Shown here: positions 38,200-50,819 of the stretch, in pieces | Numbering within the stretch: the first letter of the stretch is position 1 | Layout of the letters: each line of letters begins with the position of its first letter | Assembly (NCBI GenBank): GCA_011503125.2 | Contig: WWBZ02000001.1 | Location: 496,001 to 560,000 of the forward strand | Reading direction: 5' to 3' | Origin: Botryosphaeria dothidea | Lineage: Eukaryota > Ascomycota > Dothideomycetes > Botryosphaeriales > Botryosphaeriaceae | Length of the DNA: 64,000 nt | Notes under the pieces: generated by a model | Told to the model about the DNA's origin: nothing | Databases searched by the model: none | Seen by the model: the letters and a program-made list of their open reading frames with translations, nothing else | Position numbers and translations under genes: made by a program

Positions 38200-41100
38200 C
38201 TGCTGCCGGATTCGATAGTTTCATCGTCATAACTCGCTTGGAAGGAAGGGAGGAACTCCATCAAGTAGTTGGAATTATTGATAAATTGATGTCTTTTTTT
38301 GGTATCGGGCCCCTTTGGCAGTGGTATTGCTTAAAGTGGTGAATACCGAGTGGAGCTCCAAAGCAGTCCAAAACAGTGGATACAGGTGAGGCTAACGTTG
38401 CAAGGTGCGCTGCGAAAGTTAAGTGTAATGAAGGGTGGCCGGGCGATACGTGCTCCTGGGATTAGCGGTGGGACGCTCGGCAGCAAGACGCACATCTGTT
38501 GCCGCGAGAGCAAACAAGCGAACCTAGCTGGGAGAAAGGGTTTAGGTATTTATTTGCTACCGCATGTAACCAGCAGATCTGTGCAGCTTGTCGGCGAAAC
38601 AGACCGAAAAAAGAAAACAGGCCTTGGGTTCGGAGAAAATAGGCAAGCTAAGAGTAGGGGACCCAAGCAGCGGGCGGGAAGCTGGCGCTGGATGATCTGC
38701 GCCCGAATGGCGCGAAGATCGGAGCCGTGACCCGCTTGTGCCGACCACCTTCTACAACCACCAGCGACCTGTGCAGGGAGACGACGCCTTATCAGCTCTG
38801 GAATGCTTCTCTGGCCGAACAATTGGGCGCGCAGCAAGATGCGAAGAATCTGCGTGCGCGGCAGAAATATGGACCCCGATACCAGGCTGCGTGCGCGCCG
38901 ACACCGAACCTATCACGCTGCCGCGATAGATGGCAGAGCCCGCTAGCTTCCCGTTGTAGCGCCTCGATCAGATCCAACGTCCGGGCCCGAAAACGGCGGC
39001 GGCCGGGAGTCAAGTAGAAGGTGTGTAGCGAGAAAAAAGAGTTTAGACAGATCGTCCGGACGCTCGTCCGGCACGGCCATAGGGCAGACGCCCCTGCAGC
39101 CTCCAAACTCGGCGCGGGGGCAGATGGCGTGTTTGTTGAGGAGGATGGGCAAGTACACGCGCTAGCTCTTGCGAGGGCTCCAGAGCCTCACAGCGACGGC
39201 CCCTCTGGCATGCGTTTGCGTGAAGTTTGTCGTCGAATGAGGGCCGGTGCAATTGCACCATTTCGCGCAATTCCAGGTACCAAACCGGGGTCCGCTAGAA
39301 TGCAGGGTGCGTTATCGGCCGTTGGGGAACGCAGGTAATGCGGCGCTTGCGTGCCAATCACCGACGGATGCGCTCCCACGTCGGAGAGAGCAGGATGCCA
39401 ACGCCATGAAGGAACAATCTGCACCCAGGAGCCCTGCGGGATCCAGATTTCCGCTGCAATAGCACACTCGCTATTGCAGCCATTGGCGCTCAGGGCCTGT
39501 CCATGCCATTGATGCAATGTTTGTAAACCGGACCTCCGTTCGCACCCGCATCCGCTCGTCTGGGCCTCATAACATGAGTGAAATACGAGAAAGTACCAGT
39601 GCAACATCACGTTAATTTCGCACTGCATCCCACGCGGGCTGCTAGCTTTCGAGGAATTGAGATCACCGCCAATTGAGGATGCCCGACGACGTAATGTAAA
39701 AACATCCCGATGCCGGCGAGACGCCACGAGCGCCAGGCGCATGGCGGCTGAAGAGCCAGCCCGAGACCCTTCCTTCAACCTTCGCAACAGTAGCAAAGGC
39801 CGAGACTCTGCGGAGAGAGGCGTTGGCAGCCGACGCCGTGTGGAGTTGTGGGGACGAAAGCTGCAACATCTCCCTTGGCAACTCGTATGACTATGCAGCG
39901 AAAGCATATACGTCAGACTGCGGATTGCCACACTCGGGGGCTAGCTTGGCGCCGGCCGTGGGTAGCGGATGAGGGCTTTAATGGGTGACAGCGGGTCCAT
40001 GCCTGGATGGCGCGTCTCTGCTTGCTCTGCTCTGGAGGAGGTTTATGGAAATGGCAAGGGCTGGTGCGTCGCGCGTTCTTATCTTGCGTTGGACCCGCCC
40101 AGAAACCAGCCTCATCATGCAACTAGCGGGGTGTTCAATTGTCGCGCTACCTCTCGAGCAGGACTGCGGAGCTGTGGCGGGCTGGCAACGACGGGCAGGC
40201 GCACAGCCAGAGCGGGCACGCTGAGGGGCGTTGATGGCGAGCGGACAGGTGGCCAGCGGGACGGCGAGCGTGGAGCATGGCAGGCAGCAGTTGTTGTAGA
40301 GCCGTTTGGCGGGCGTATCTGTACTTGACGCGCTTCGACGGCAGGCGTTCCGCTGCACGAGGGTCCAGGATAGTCGTTGCGCGAGCGGCAGGCCGGTCCC
40401 CCAGCGTGCGGATTCCATGACCAAGGGCTTGCGGGCGGACGAGTCCGTCGAGGCATGCGGCGCGGGACCCAATCAGCACTGGGGCAGGCGTAGCGACGGC
40501 GAAAGAGGTGGTCGCGGCGGGGGGAGCCAGGGCGCGAGATGGAGGCGCTGCAGGCTGATGCGGCGCCTTACTGCGTTGCTGCTAGCGGGGGAAAAAGGCC
40601 GTCCTCTCCGCACAGCACAGGGCGATCATTAGAGGCGACGTGCTGCTGCTTGACGGCCGACAACCGACCTGCTCTGCTCTTGTGGCCGTGACGACACCAG
40701 CGTTGCCCTTCACACCACCGCCAGCCCGGTCCCACGCTTGCCGCCAACGCCTGCTCCCTATATCAGACCGTTGTCAGCCTGCCGGTAAGCTGAGGACCCC
40801 CCCCCCTCGTCCGCCGTTGTCTCTTCGGCGAAATATTCGTCTCCAAGGCGCGCGTCCCGAAAAAGGGTTCGCCGACTCGACCACGCGGGCGGGCACGCAA
40901 CAGCAGCCAGCCTATCGCCTCGACAGACAACAACGCACCCACCCACCCACCTCCCGCCAACCACAACCCGACCTCATCGCCGTGATTTTCGACCTCACAC
41001 CTCTCCGCACTCAGCCCGCCCAAGCCGCCTCTGCCATGCCAGCGTCGTGACGCCGACGCCCCAGCACACAGCTCTCGACCGCCCGATCCCTCGCACGCCC

Positions 41101-41204
41101 CCGACCGAATAATTAACCACCCTCTCGAGGCCCACCTCCGCGCGCCTCGATCCTGCGCTCCGACGTCGCCGCCGTGCGACGCGGCAAGAGCCCTCCCCAG
41201 TGCC
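38200..41204. other. Long intergenic region, no gene seen
   Basis: Three kilobases of GC-rich sequence hold frames up to 247 codons, mostly Arg/Ser/Pro/Cys-rich and overlapping on both strands, none domain-like. From 40.6 kb the sequence becomes C-rich with a poly-C run near 40799, typical of a long 5' leader of the Spt23/Mga2-type gene. Confidence 0.45.
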
Positions 41205-44200
41205 ATGGCGGCTGACGACGCCTTCGTCCCGCGCATCATGGACGAAGAGATGACCGAGTCCTGGACCGACCAGCAGATGTTTGAGTCGACCGGCCTCAAC
41301 CCAGACCTGCACGAAATCTCCGACACCCCGTTCGACTACAACCAATTCCTCAACAACGACGTCTTCTCGTCGCCGGCTCCAGGCCAGTCCTACGCCTCGC
41401 CCGCCAAGGTCTTCGCCGCCCGCAATGAGCAGACTCCCGCCACCCTGCAGCCTTCTTCCGCCCTGCACCCGCGTTCGCACATGTCTTCCTCGCCAGACAG
41501 CTCAAGCCAGGACTCGTCCTCCGAGACCTCCGGCAGGCACAAGCGCAAGATGACGTCGTCCGACTCATCGCCCTCTGCTCTGTTCGGCGGTATGGATAAC
41601 CACATGGGGGAATGGCAGCAGGATGCCATGGCTGGCCTGGAGAACAACCGCGATTCGATGTTTATCAAGCGCGAGCCTCAGGATCAGTTTGGCCTCGAAC
41701 CCGAGGTCGATTCGATCAACAAGACCATGGCTTCCCATTTTGACGTGACCAGCACCGGAAGCAGCCCCGCGAACCTATTCAACTTCGGATCGCCCGAGAA
41801 TCAGACCGTCGCTCCTTCCAGCTTGGAGGCGCATGCTTCCAATACTCAGGTGAGCTCTGTGTTTCTACTAGGCCTTTAACCTATTTCTAACTGAAGCAGC
41901 GATCTGCCGCATCCAAGGAGTCCGTCTTCTTCATTGGCTCCCGCGACGAGTCACCCATGTCTGGTATGAGCGGAAGCCAGGGAACATCGCCTGCGGGTAT
42001 GTATGAAAACCCGTCCCCGGCAGGCTTTAGCAACCCCGACATGTTCCAACAGATGCCTGTTTGGAACGGCTCGGGGCTCAATACTGCTTTCCAGAACAGC
42101 AATTCGTGGCAGAAGGAGCTTTCGCCAACGCAGGCGCCGATGCCATTCCCTGTCGCAGACGCCGTTGTCTATCCGAACACGATACCGGGCGCGCCGCAGC
42201 CGACTATACTTTACATTCACCACGAGGGGAACAAGTCCAGAGTTGAAACGCAAATCAATATAAAATTGACTTTGAACCCTTTGCCGCCCGGAGTCACGAA
42301 GCTCCACCTTCCAACACACTGTGTTTCGAAACCCAAGCTATTGGCAAAGGAGATCATTAAGGCCCCCGATACTTTGGAACTCCACACATCTCTTGTGTGC
42401 GCGAGTGCAATGGAAAAGCCCGAACTGCAGAAGCGCGCCCTGGAAAGAGCTTCGAGCTACGATTCAAACATACGCAAGAGCGGGCCACGGCGGTCTTCCC
42501 AGGGCGACATGGCAGATGACGACCCAGATGACCCCGACAAGCCTGCCAACGGCGGGGAAGTCCGCATTTGTTCTAATTGCGTTCAGCGCGAGCGCAAACG
42601 TGCTGCACGCAAAAGAGTTAAGAAGCTGGAGGATGAGGAGACGTGGGCGGAATATGAGTACGAGCGAGTGATCGTATTCAACGACAAGGAATACAAGGAC
42701 TGGCAGACCCCCGCACCGCCCAAGGCGGATGGATCTGGCAGCGGCTTCTCCTTTCCTCCTGGCGCAATGCAAATAGACGTGCCCATGCGCATCGCTTGCT
42801 ACTGCCGCCATCAAGGTGAAAAGACCGGTTTCCGGTAAGTATTCAGCGAAAGATTGCAACAGCTTCAACTGACCTCATCACCACCTAGCGTCATTTTCAC
42901 TATCAAGGACTATCAGGGCCAGCTCATCGCACAATCAATGACCAATCCAATCTTGATTACGGACGACCACAAGACGCAAGGAGCTCCGCTCACCTCCACT
43001 TCCGGAATGCCTACTGATCCGATGCAACCGTTCAACCCGCCCCTGCTTACTCCGACAGATCAGCCTGATCTGCAATCCGGGTTCCACCGCAGGCCGTATC
43101 ATTCTACCAATGACTTGCAGTCACTCCAGAGTACCTGGATTAATTCGAAGACCATCACACCTTCCCGGCCTACCAATGCGCATTCGCACAGGACTTCAAC
43201 AGCCATGACACCCCGAAATCTATCGCGGCAGGCATCGCCTGTGGCCACACAGACTGGCCCCAACAAGAAGCGGAAATCGAGCTCCACTCATCACCACAAG
43301 CTCCCTCGCGAGCTTACAATGACGCGTGTAAGCACTGCTTCGAGTCCGGGAGCAAACGGGGAACCTTCGGCCATGGCAACTACGATGCCTCCCACCTCCG
43401 TTCCTCAGAGCGCATCATACATGGCCGCCAATGATCCACAGTTTATGATGCAGCCACTCACCATTCCTCCTTACACGAGTCCACCAACTCCTGGCAATAA
43501 CGGTGGTTTGGTTACTCCTGGCCAACGTTCTGGGAGCATGGACAATATGTTTTACTCCTCCGTGCCGAATTCCGCCCACCACAGTCGCGCGCCGAGCCCG
43601 TCTATGGGAAGGCAGTCTATAGGCTCTTTTGCCACGACGACCATCGCACCAGGTGTTATTGGAAATCACATGAACATGATGCAACCCCAGATGGACTCGC
43701 GGGCACAGCCGCAAGGTCCTGCTCAGATCTACAAGGTCACTCCTGCTGAGTATTCCAAATGTGGAGGAATCGAGGTGTCCTGTTTGGGATCCAATTTCAC
43801 GAGAAATATGGAGATCGTGTTTGGTGATACGGTCGCTACCACAACAACGTATTGGAACAGCCAGTTGATGGTCTGTCTTCTACCTCCATCTGCACAGGCC
43901 GGTCCCGTCCCTGTGACGGTGCGGATGCAAAACGGATTTGCACCACCGCCTGTCTCTGGGCCCTCCGCCACTTTCACTTACCAGGATGACGAAGAACAAC
44001 GTATCTGCGAGATGGCTTTGAGAATCCTTTGCCAGAAGCAGAACGGCAACTCGAAGCCAGATGACTTTCGCGGCTTCGCCCGTCACGTTGTCCATATGGC
44101 AGCCACTAATTGGAACGCAGGGGCCACGTCTGGGGGGAACATGCAGCAACGTGGTTTCGACTCCAACAGCCTTCCGCCAGTGGACACGGAAGAGATGTTG

Positions 44201-45493
44201 CTGAAGTGTTTGGACCTTGTCGACATGGATGATAGCCCCCACGAACCCCGATTCAACACGAAGAACAAGACAGGTGCCACGTTCTTGTCGCTTGCTTGCA
44301 GTCTGGGTTACAGTCGAGTGGTTGCTGGACTGCTCGCGCGAGGCGCCAACCCCGATACACGTGACCGGGGCGGTTATACTCCGCTCATGATGGCAGCCAT
44401 GCATGGCCATTCTCAGATCGTGCGCCGCTTGATACTCAAGGGCGCCGACCCGATGATGCGCAGTCTTCAGGGTTACCTGGCCTCTGACTTCGCGACTTCT
44501 GAAGAAGTTCTCGATGCGCTGCAGCGTGTCAGGTCTCACAGACGTACCCGTAGTGCTGGCTCCGTGTCATTTTCGATGCGAAGCAGGGCAAGCAGCATTG
44601 CATCCACGCATTCCATGTGGGAGACGTCCTCTCCCAGCCACGTCAGCGAAGCTGAAGCCGACTACGAAGATGAGGGCGAGGATTCTGAGCAACCGGAAGA
44701 GGAACTCTCCACTCAAGTCTGGGTGCCATCTCGCCGCGGTAGCGCCAAGGAGGTCCGGCCTCTACCTCCGGCGACACAGCAGGGTCAACCAGGTGTCCCA
44801 GCTGTGGCAGCGGCTATGAACGCCTGGAGAGAGAACCTCTCTGCTCAGATCCACTATTTCCAGCAGAACATGCATTGGAATCTGCCTAACCTGCAGCTTC
44901 CTGCCCTCCCGCCTCTGCCGAACCTTCCTGCCTACCAGGCTCATCCAATGGTGCGCCGTATTAGCTCTTTGGTGCCGCATCGGAGCCCCCCACGCACACC
45001 GTCCTCTTCCGGCGACGAGACCGCGACTCCATCGACCAGCAACGACTACACATGGAAGGATCTCTTCTCCATGCCAGCAGCTCCTCCAGCATATGATGAT
45101 ATCTACCCAGGGAACGCGGACAAGGACACTGACCTCAAGAAGATGTCAGTTGCCCAGGCTGCGGGCGACCATCTACTTGACCAGGCTTGTGCCGAACAGT
45201 TCGATGCGTTTGAAGCAGGAAGCTCCAGTGACGCCAAGAGCAGCCTCAATCTCGAGCTCGGCAAGAAGAGCTTGACCAAGGAAGAGCAGGAACAGGTCCG
45301 GAGAGCTCATGCCCAGAAGCTCAAGCGCATCAAGAGCGATCGCAACTTGTTCTTCATCTGGATCCCATTGCTGCTGATCATCGTGTGTGCGGTGCTGCGA
45401 AGCAATTTTCCGCAGCTGTGGGCTGCTTCATCGGCGTTCTTCAGTGCTCTTCAAGATCGCACCATTCCCGGCCGCGTTGTGGAAGTGGCGTAG
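41205..45493 (+). CDS. SPT23: Spt23/Mga2-type ER-anchored IPT-ankyrin transcription activator
   Basis: Three exons, 41205-41849, 41900-42834 and 42889-45493, join in phase to give 1394 aa. An acidic Ser-rich N-terminus is followed by a conserved region with ILYIHHEGNKSRVETQ and a zinc-like RICSNCVQRERKRAARKR segment. Then come an IPT/TIG immunoglobulin-like domain (about aa 808-893), two ankyrin-type repeats (about aa 985-1060, GANPDTRDRGGYTPLMMAAM) and a single hydrophobic helix near the end (about aa 1347-1366, LFFIWIPLLLIIVCAVL). In yeast, Spt23 and Mga2 sit in the ER membrane, sense lipid saturation, are processed by ubiquitin and the proteasome, and activate the desaturase gene OLE1. The same wiring is inferred here. 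The domain order is complete and undamaged. Confidence 0.9.
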
Positions 45494-47595
45494 ATGTCTC
45501 ATATTCTCCCTGTCCTGGCGCATCATTTATTCAAGGCGCAGATGGAGTACGCTCAGAGGTATCGTACGTTCTTGCTCTGGTTTATCATTCCTCTCCAACC
45601 AGCGTAATCATCCACTCACACACACACCCTCTGCTTTTGTCGAAAATTGTTTAAGTCAACTTATTTGGAGATTGATGCCAAGTTCACTATATAGCGCGGT
45701 GTCCAGCGGTTGTGCTTTCTTCCACTTACCACCTTCTAATACCCCTCTCCACTGCTCCTTTATCCTTCTCGTCTCTTCCTGACGGGTTTGCGGGATGGTG
45801 TACACAAGGGCAACATGTGCAAACCGGATAACAAGATGTTCTGTACAATTACACACGATTGCATACCCTCCCAGACACAAACCAAAGCATAACGAAAATC
45901 TCTTGGTCCCCTTTTTTACACTATCACTTCTCATTGCTTTCTTTTTATCATGACGGATTATGGGGTTTGTTCTGAACCTAGGCGGAATCGGAGCTTGGCA
46001 GGTGGATGGATGGACGAACGGACAGGATGGCGGAACAAGATGGAATGGACAATTGGATTTGATTACCCCCCTAACAACAATTCTCTTTCCGACCTCTTTC
46101 TCTTACTTACCGCCTCTCACTTTTGTAGCGGTGTTGTCATGACTACTGCTGCTACTTGCTACAAGGGAATGTGGTCTTTTGATTACTGGGGTTACGGCGA
46201 TGACTACATTGTTTTTGTACATAGATTCCCACAACTTTCACTTTCTTCTTCCGCGTCTTTTCTCGTTTCTTGCGCCTTCTTTTGATTTCTTGTCGTACTG
46301 AAACTTTCTTGATTGGTGGTTGCGGGTGTTGACCTTTTTTTTATGGAGGTTTCCTGATAACATGGGGAGAGTGCTGTGGACGTGCGTTTTCTGCGTGGTT
46401 GTTGTTCGTGCAGTAAGTAGGTACGTCCGTGCGTAGGCACCCGGGCAAGAAGGCGAACGCCTTTTGTGGAATTAAAGTATGTGGCTTCGATTCGAGTAAC
46501 CGTTTCCACCCCCTCTTCTCTCTGGTGATGTCGTGATTTTGTTTTGATCAGCATCAGCACTTGTGCTACTATCATGCTTTCTCATTTATTTATTTTCGGG
46601 ATATTTGAAGGATGCGAGGGAAGCAAGGCCCCGTAGCGTCCTCTACCCCCCTCACTTCGTTTACTTTTTTCCTCCTCTGATCGGTGGAAAAGACGAACCG
46701 TGCGTTGCGTCTTCCCCGGAGCTGGATCCGTCGAGAATGCATGTCCTCTGTGCGTGTGTGCGTCATCACCATCAGGGGGCAGAAGGCGAGGGAATGTGAC
46801 CGAAGAAGCGCGCGGCAGAGCAGGCAGCAGGATTTTCGACAGTCTTTGTGGTGGCGATGTTGCGATGCTGACAAGTGGCTGCTCTTGATTTGTGCACTTT
46901 CGCGAGATTTTTTCCTGTTCGGGTAATGAGTGTCACGTGGGCAGCAGCTTGGAGGACGGAGAGGACAGATTGTGTGTGTGCACGGGGACAGGTCGGCGCG
47001 CCTGACTCTCTGGTTGCGATGGGGAGTTCTTTTTGTTGAGGGGGGCTGTGCTTGGTGAGAGAAGGCAGTGGCCGAGGTTGTTGGTGGTGGTGGTGATGAG
47101 TAAACAGCGTTGGTGGTGGGAAGGCTGGTGGTGGGGCGTGCTTTGCGCACGATGCAGATGCGGTATGTGGTTTGGCTGATCTGGTAGACGGTTGAAGACA
47201 CGTGTTGGCGGTTATGGATAGGGCCGGGAAAATGGCGTTTGAGGCTTCGTTCCTGCTATGGCTTGCTGGAACTGAACGTGCTCAAGGAATACGCTCCGCA
47301 GGCATGGTGCCTGAGGAGCTGGGCAATACAATGGCATAGCTTTTTTTTAATTTCGTGTGCCGCTCTAATCACACTACAAGGTTCGTTTCCAACCGCGTTT
47401 GCTCGGGGCACAGTTTGCTCATGGTGTTGAAGCATTCATTCGCGAGTAAGATTTCTTGACATCTGAAGGAACATGATCTTCAGATCCGCTTGAGCACAAC
47501 ATATGTCAGACATGTTGAGCAAAGAGACTACATGACAAAGCGAAGGTAAATAGAGCTTTCCTCCGGCAAATCAGTGATCGAAGTTCCCTCTTCCT
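45494..47595. other. Intergenic, no gene seen
   Basis: This is the 3' flank of the Spt23/Mga2-type gene and open sequence beyond. A 203-codon minus-strand frame at 46.6-47.2 kb is Arg/Ser/His-rich and is judged spurious. T-rich and GT-rich tracts occur. No supported feature. Confidence 0.45.
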
Positions 47596-48149
47596 CTATT
47601 GCGTCAGAGGAAGAAACGTAATCGGAACCCTGTTTGAGTTCGTGTTCGAGTCCGTGGTCTCCAGGCTATACTGAGCAGGATTAATAGATATTTGTTGGAG
47701 CGCGAACTGGGTAGTAGCCTGAGTAGTTTGCCTGTTGCAGCCAAGTGTCAACAGAATAGGGTTCGATAAGTTGTTCAAGACGCAACGCACCCTGACTGAT
47801 CGACCAGGTAGAATAAAAATGCAATGTAAGGATCAGCGGATTCCGCAGCCATTGAGTCGGTGGGGACGACCTTGAAGGTGTAGGTTCCGCTCCCACCCTG
47901 ACAGCCGTATAACTGGCCGTTTTGGATAGGGTTGCCGTTCGCTGAGCAAGTGATCGGTTTGTTGTTGCTATCCACGAGCGAGACGGTTACACTCGCGAGC
48001 CCGTCACCGTTGGCCGGCTTGATGACTTTCAGCTGCTGGACGGTTGCTGTGCTACCAGCCGTGCCGAGTTGTTGAGCGGTGACCGCCGCGGAAGCAAAGA
48101 TCGCACCGCCTATGGCGGAGAAGAGGGGATGCATGGTTTTTGTCGTCAT
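47596..48149 (-). CDS. Small secreted protein, candidate
   Basis: Two exons, 48149-47791 and 47731-47596, join in phase across a 59-nt intron (donor GTGCGT, acceptor CAACAG) to give 164 aa. Without splicing the frame would end soon after the donor. The spliced form has a better C-terminus with LQQISINPAQYSLETT. Residues 1-25 form a signal peptide (MHPLFSAIGGAIFASAAVTA core). Two cysteines (ITCSANGN, LYGCQGG) could form one disulfide in the mature part, which looks beta-rich. No known family is recognised. It fits a secreted or effector-like protein by size and signal only. An alternating TA tract lies about 60 bp upstream. Confidence 0.62.
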
Positions 48150-48209
48150 TTCTGGACTGAAGGGGATCGGCTGTGGTTGTCAGTGGCATATTTCTACTAA
48201 AAGACCTCG

Positions 48210-48224
48210 ATATATATATATATA
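48210..48224. promoter_or_regulatory. TA-repeat acting as possible TATA element
   Basis: A run of seven TA units (48211-48224) lies 62-75 bp upstream of the minus-strand start at 48149. It would serve as a TATA box for the small secreted protein gene. It is also a simple repeat that may vary in length. Confidence 0.45.
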
Positions 48225-50017
48225 CGCTGCGGGATACCTTCATCTCGGACTAAGCTATAATTAGAGATCCGTAGTGGCGTTTAATTTCACTCTAACATAG
48301 AATCATCATATTTATGCCTATCACGGTATCTGAGGGTCTGAAATTAAGCTTGGATTATAGTCGGTGGCGGACGTTGTGGTTGAAAGAGCACCAGGCGCTA
48401 CTGATCGAGTTCCCGAAGGCCAGCATCGAGCTCAGCAAAGACTGCAAACATGCGGCAATTACGCCAATGCATCTAATCTTGGGACCTCTTGGGAAGCCGC
48501 CTACTCGAGCTCCCGTTTTCCTAGCGCCATTCTTTCCGCTGATCATGGAATGGACGCCTTTGAGATGGCTGTATTCGCAATGCAATGTTGCTGCTCTCAA
48601 TGGGAAATTCTAGTTGAAGCAAAAGAGAACCTGGGCGACACGGGATTGTTCTAGACTGAAGGCCACTTGAACAAAGTTGTGAGGAACCAGTGAATTGTTC
48701 ATGCGAGGAAACCGAGTGTTTCCGCCCAAATCATTCTTTTGAGTAATGGTAGTCGAACCAGTACGAAGACATCATTCAGGTACAGTGCGGATCAATCAAG
48801 CTGGTGGCGTAACGCAATCAAGGGGTTGAAGATCACCTGCGAGATCAAAAGATAATTGACACCTGTGCTGCCGTATTTGACTCGGACTGATAAGCTATAT
48901 AAAGTGCGGCGACCGTCAATTTACTAGGAAATCAAACTCCAAGGCTCCTCAAAGTGGTCATGGCGGAAGGCAAATGGACTTGGTGTTCTTCAAGTTGGAA
49001 ATATTCGGCGAACAGTTCCTTCAATGCTGCTCTGCGCATTTCCGTGAATATGAAATTTAGTCTTTCGTCTCTCGGCCGAAAGTTTGTTTGCCGGCTGGAT
49101 CCGGAAAGCACTGAAATCACCATTTGCATGCTCAGCTTAGCATCTACACTAAAGGTTGAACTTGTAGTCAGGTATAAAACTAGATCTTACTTTTATTTTG
49201 AACTTCTCAGGATCGGATTTGTGTGAGGAATGTATTGGTAGGGAAGTCACAGGCATTTCTGATGCAACACCGAGCCAGCAAGTTAGTGACAGGCCTTCTC
49301 CGAGCCGGAATACCTATGGACGTGTTGATTCCCCTACCTACTATACGGATGAGGCACAGTGGTGGAGAAAGAATGCAATAAAACAGCCACCGGGAACCTG
49401 GTATAACTTGTCGGCGATTCCATTTGCACACCTGAGGTATGTAGGCATCAAAAAAACAACAAAAGTTATGTAGCGCTGGAACTACTTTTGAACCTCAGAA
49501 CAGAGGACGCCGGTCCCGAAATACGTCACGCAGTCGAGGCTACGAATGTGATTCTCATACCCTGAATGGTCCACAGCCAAACATTTCGATAGCTCTTCAA
49601 ATGCCTTTGTCCCTTCTGTACAACTGTTCGATTATTCGGTGACTTCCTGAAGCTTTAATACACCAGAAGTGTGAAGGGGGTACTTTTTATTCCCGAAGAA
49701 GTTGACGAGAACGACTGCGAGGCAGCATGAGTTACGAAGCATGCAAAAGCAGAAATAAATTTCTCTTCAAGGACTATCCCTGATGACAAGAATCATACGA
49801 ATCACTTGCTAAAGGCGCGCTACAATGATGCACCATGCGGGTATTGAGCGGTGAGGTATGATGTATCTGTGCTTTGACGAAGATCTCTCCCCCGCAAGAG
49901 CCGAGTAGAGTCAACAGCACGCACGAGGACTTAACCTCTGTGAGAGAAGCGCAGTCAAGCGCGTCAGTCATATAAAAGACCAAACTCCTTCTTATAGTAA
50001 ATTCTACACGGTTAAAA
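48225..50017. other. Intergenic region with orphan short frames
   Basis: A TATATAAA box at 48896-48903 is not followed by any convincing long gene. Short protein-like frames lie on both strands between 48.3 and 49.5 kb: a minus-strand one ending at 48932 with RRAALKELFAEYFQLEEHQV, and a plus-strand one near 49.2-49.47 kb with QWWRKNAIKQPPGTWYNL. I could not join any into a consistent spliced gene. Confidence 0.35.
49971..49978 (+). promoter_or_regulatory. TATA box upstream of a small ORF
   Basis: TATAAAAG lies 40-47 bp before the ATG at 50018. This is a close but plausible spacing for a short fungal leader. Confidence 0.5.
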
Positions 50018-50416
50018 ATGACCAAAAAATATATCGCTATTTGTAGAGGCTCGCTCGGACAGCTGCCTGCCAGTCACGACAACTCTTCCAGACCTGTCTT
50101 CATCACAGTCTTATGCATCCTCATAGCCCTCCTACCCATGTGCACGAGTGCATACATGAGTTCCGTTGTACTCCCAATGCCAGCTGCCCAATTCCCGCTC
50201 CCCATCCAGCCTCGTGCCATACCCGCAAAACCTCCTGCTGACCTCGGGGAGTGCTCGCCGCCTTGTGCGCGTCCGTACACTCTTGGCCCAGATTGCTTTA
50301 GATGCACCTTTCCCGCTTTTCAGAAAGGTACCGAAAAGGTACAGCACCGTGAGATCCCAGAACGTTTGCTTGAGTTACTGGTGCCTCTAGGGAGTGCCAG
50401 TGGTACAAACTGGTAG
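50018..50416 (+). CDS. Candidate small cysteine-containing membrane or secreted protein
   Basis: A 132-codon frame follows a TATA box. A hydrophobic stretch at about aa 27-45 (PVFITVLCILIALLPMCTSA) could be a signal anchor. After a Pro-rich linker a short cysteine cluster appears (CSPPCARPYTLGPDCFRC). Small size, hydrophobic N-terminal third and Cys cluster resemble fungal secreted peptides, but no family is recognised and the N-terminal extension before the hydrophobic stretch is unusual. A GT-AG pair near 50337-50360 allows an alternative C-terminus. Confidence 0.38.
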   Translation: MTKKYIAICRGSLGQLPASHDNSSRPVFITVLCILIALLPMCTSAYMSSVVLPMPAAQFPLPIQPRAIPAKPPADLGECSPPCARPYTLGPDCFRCTFPAFQKGTEKVQHREIPERLLELLVPLGSASGTNW

Positions 50417-50819
50417 GTTTGTTTCCCTTCCAAGTACGCTGGTTGGCAAGGTGGGAGACATACGGGACTGGGATACACAAAGCCGGAACGATGAGCCCCA
50501 ACAGTGCCTGCAAATTCTGGAGATAAGGTTCAGCGGCTGAGGTTGACGAGAGGCGAGGTTTGGAGTACGTGTGGGTGGCGCCTCATAGCTCTTCAGGTGC
50601 AGTACACGCGCTACTCGAAGCAGACTGGGAAGGCACCGAAAGTATGATTCTTTTCTGAGCTTTTCGGTCCGTGTGCGCGAAAGCGTCGTCAACTTCTCTC
50701 AAGCAATCAAGCTTCCAGGTATGTTCATCAGTACGAGCTTTTATTCATGATATATACAAGATTTCCGGATCCGGCTTCCCGATTCCGATTCACATGACTC
50801 CATTGCTCGTAATCAAGCC
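50417..50819. other. Intergenic, no gene seen
   Basis: This short gap lies between a candidate small ORF and the convergent ABM gene. No feature with support was seen. Confidence 0.45.

Noticed and set aside
39188..39931. 247-codon minus-strand frame
   Set aside because: Composition is Arg/Ser/Cys-rich and shuffled, with no domain, splice logic or promoter.
46590..47201. 203-codon minus-strand frame
   Set aside because: His/Arg/Ser/Pro-rich with no recognisable module and GT-rich simple sequence on the other strand.
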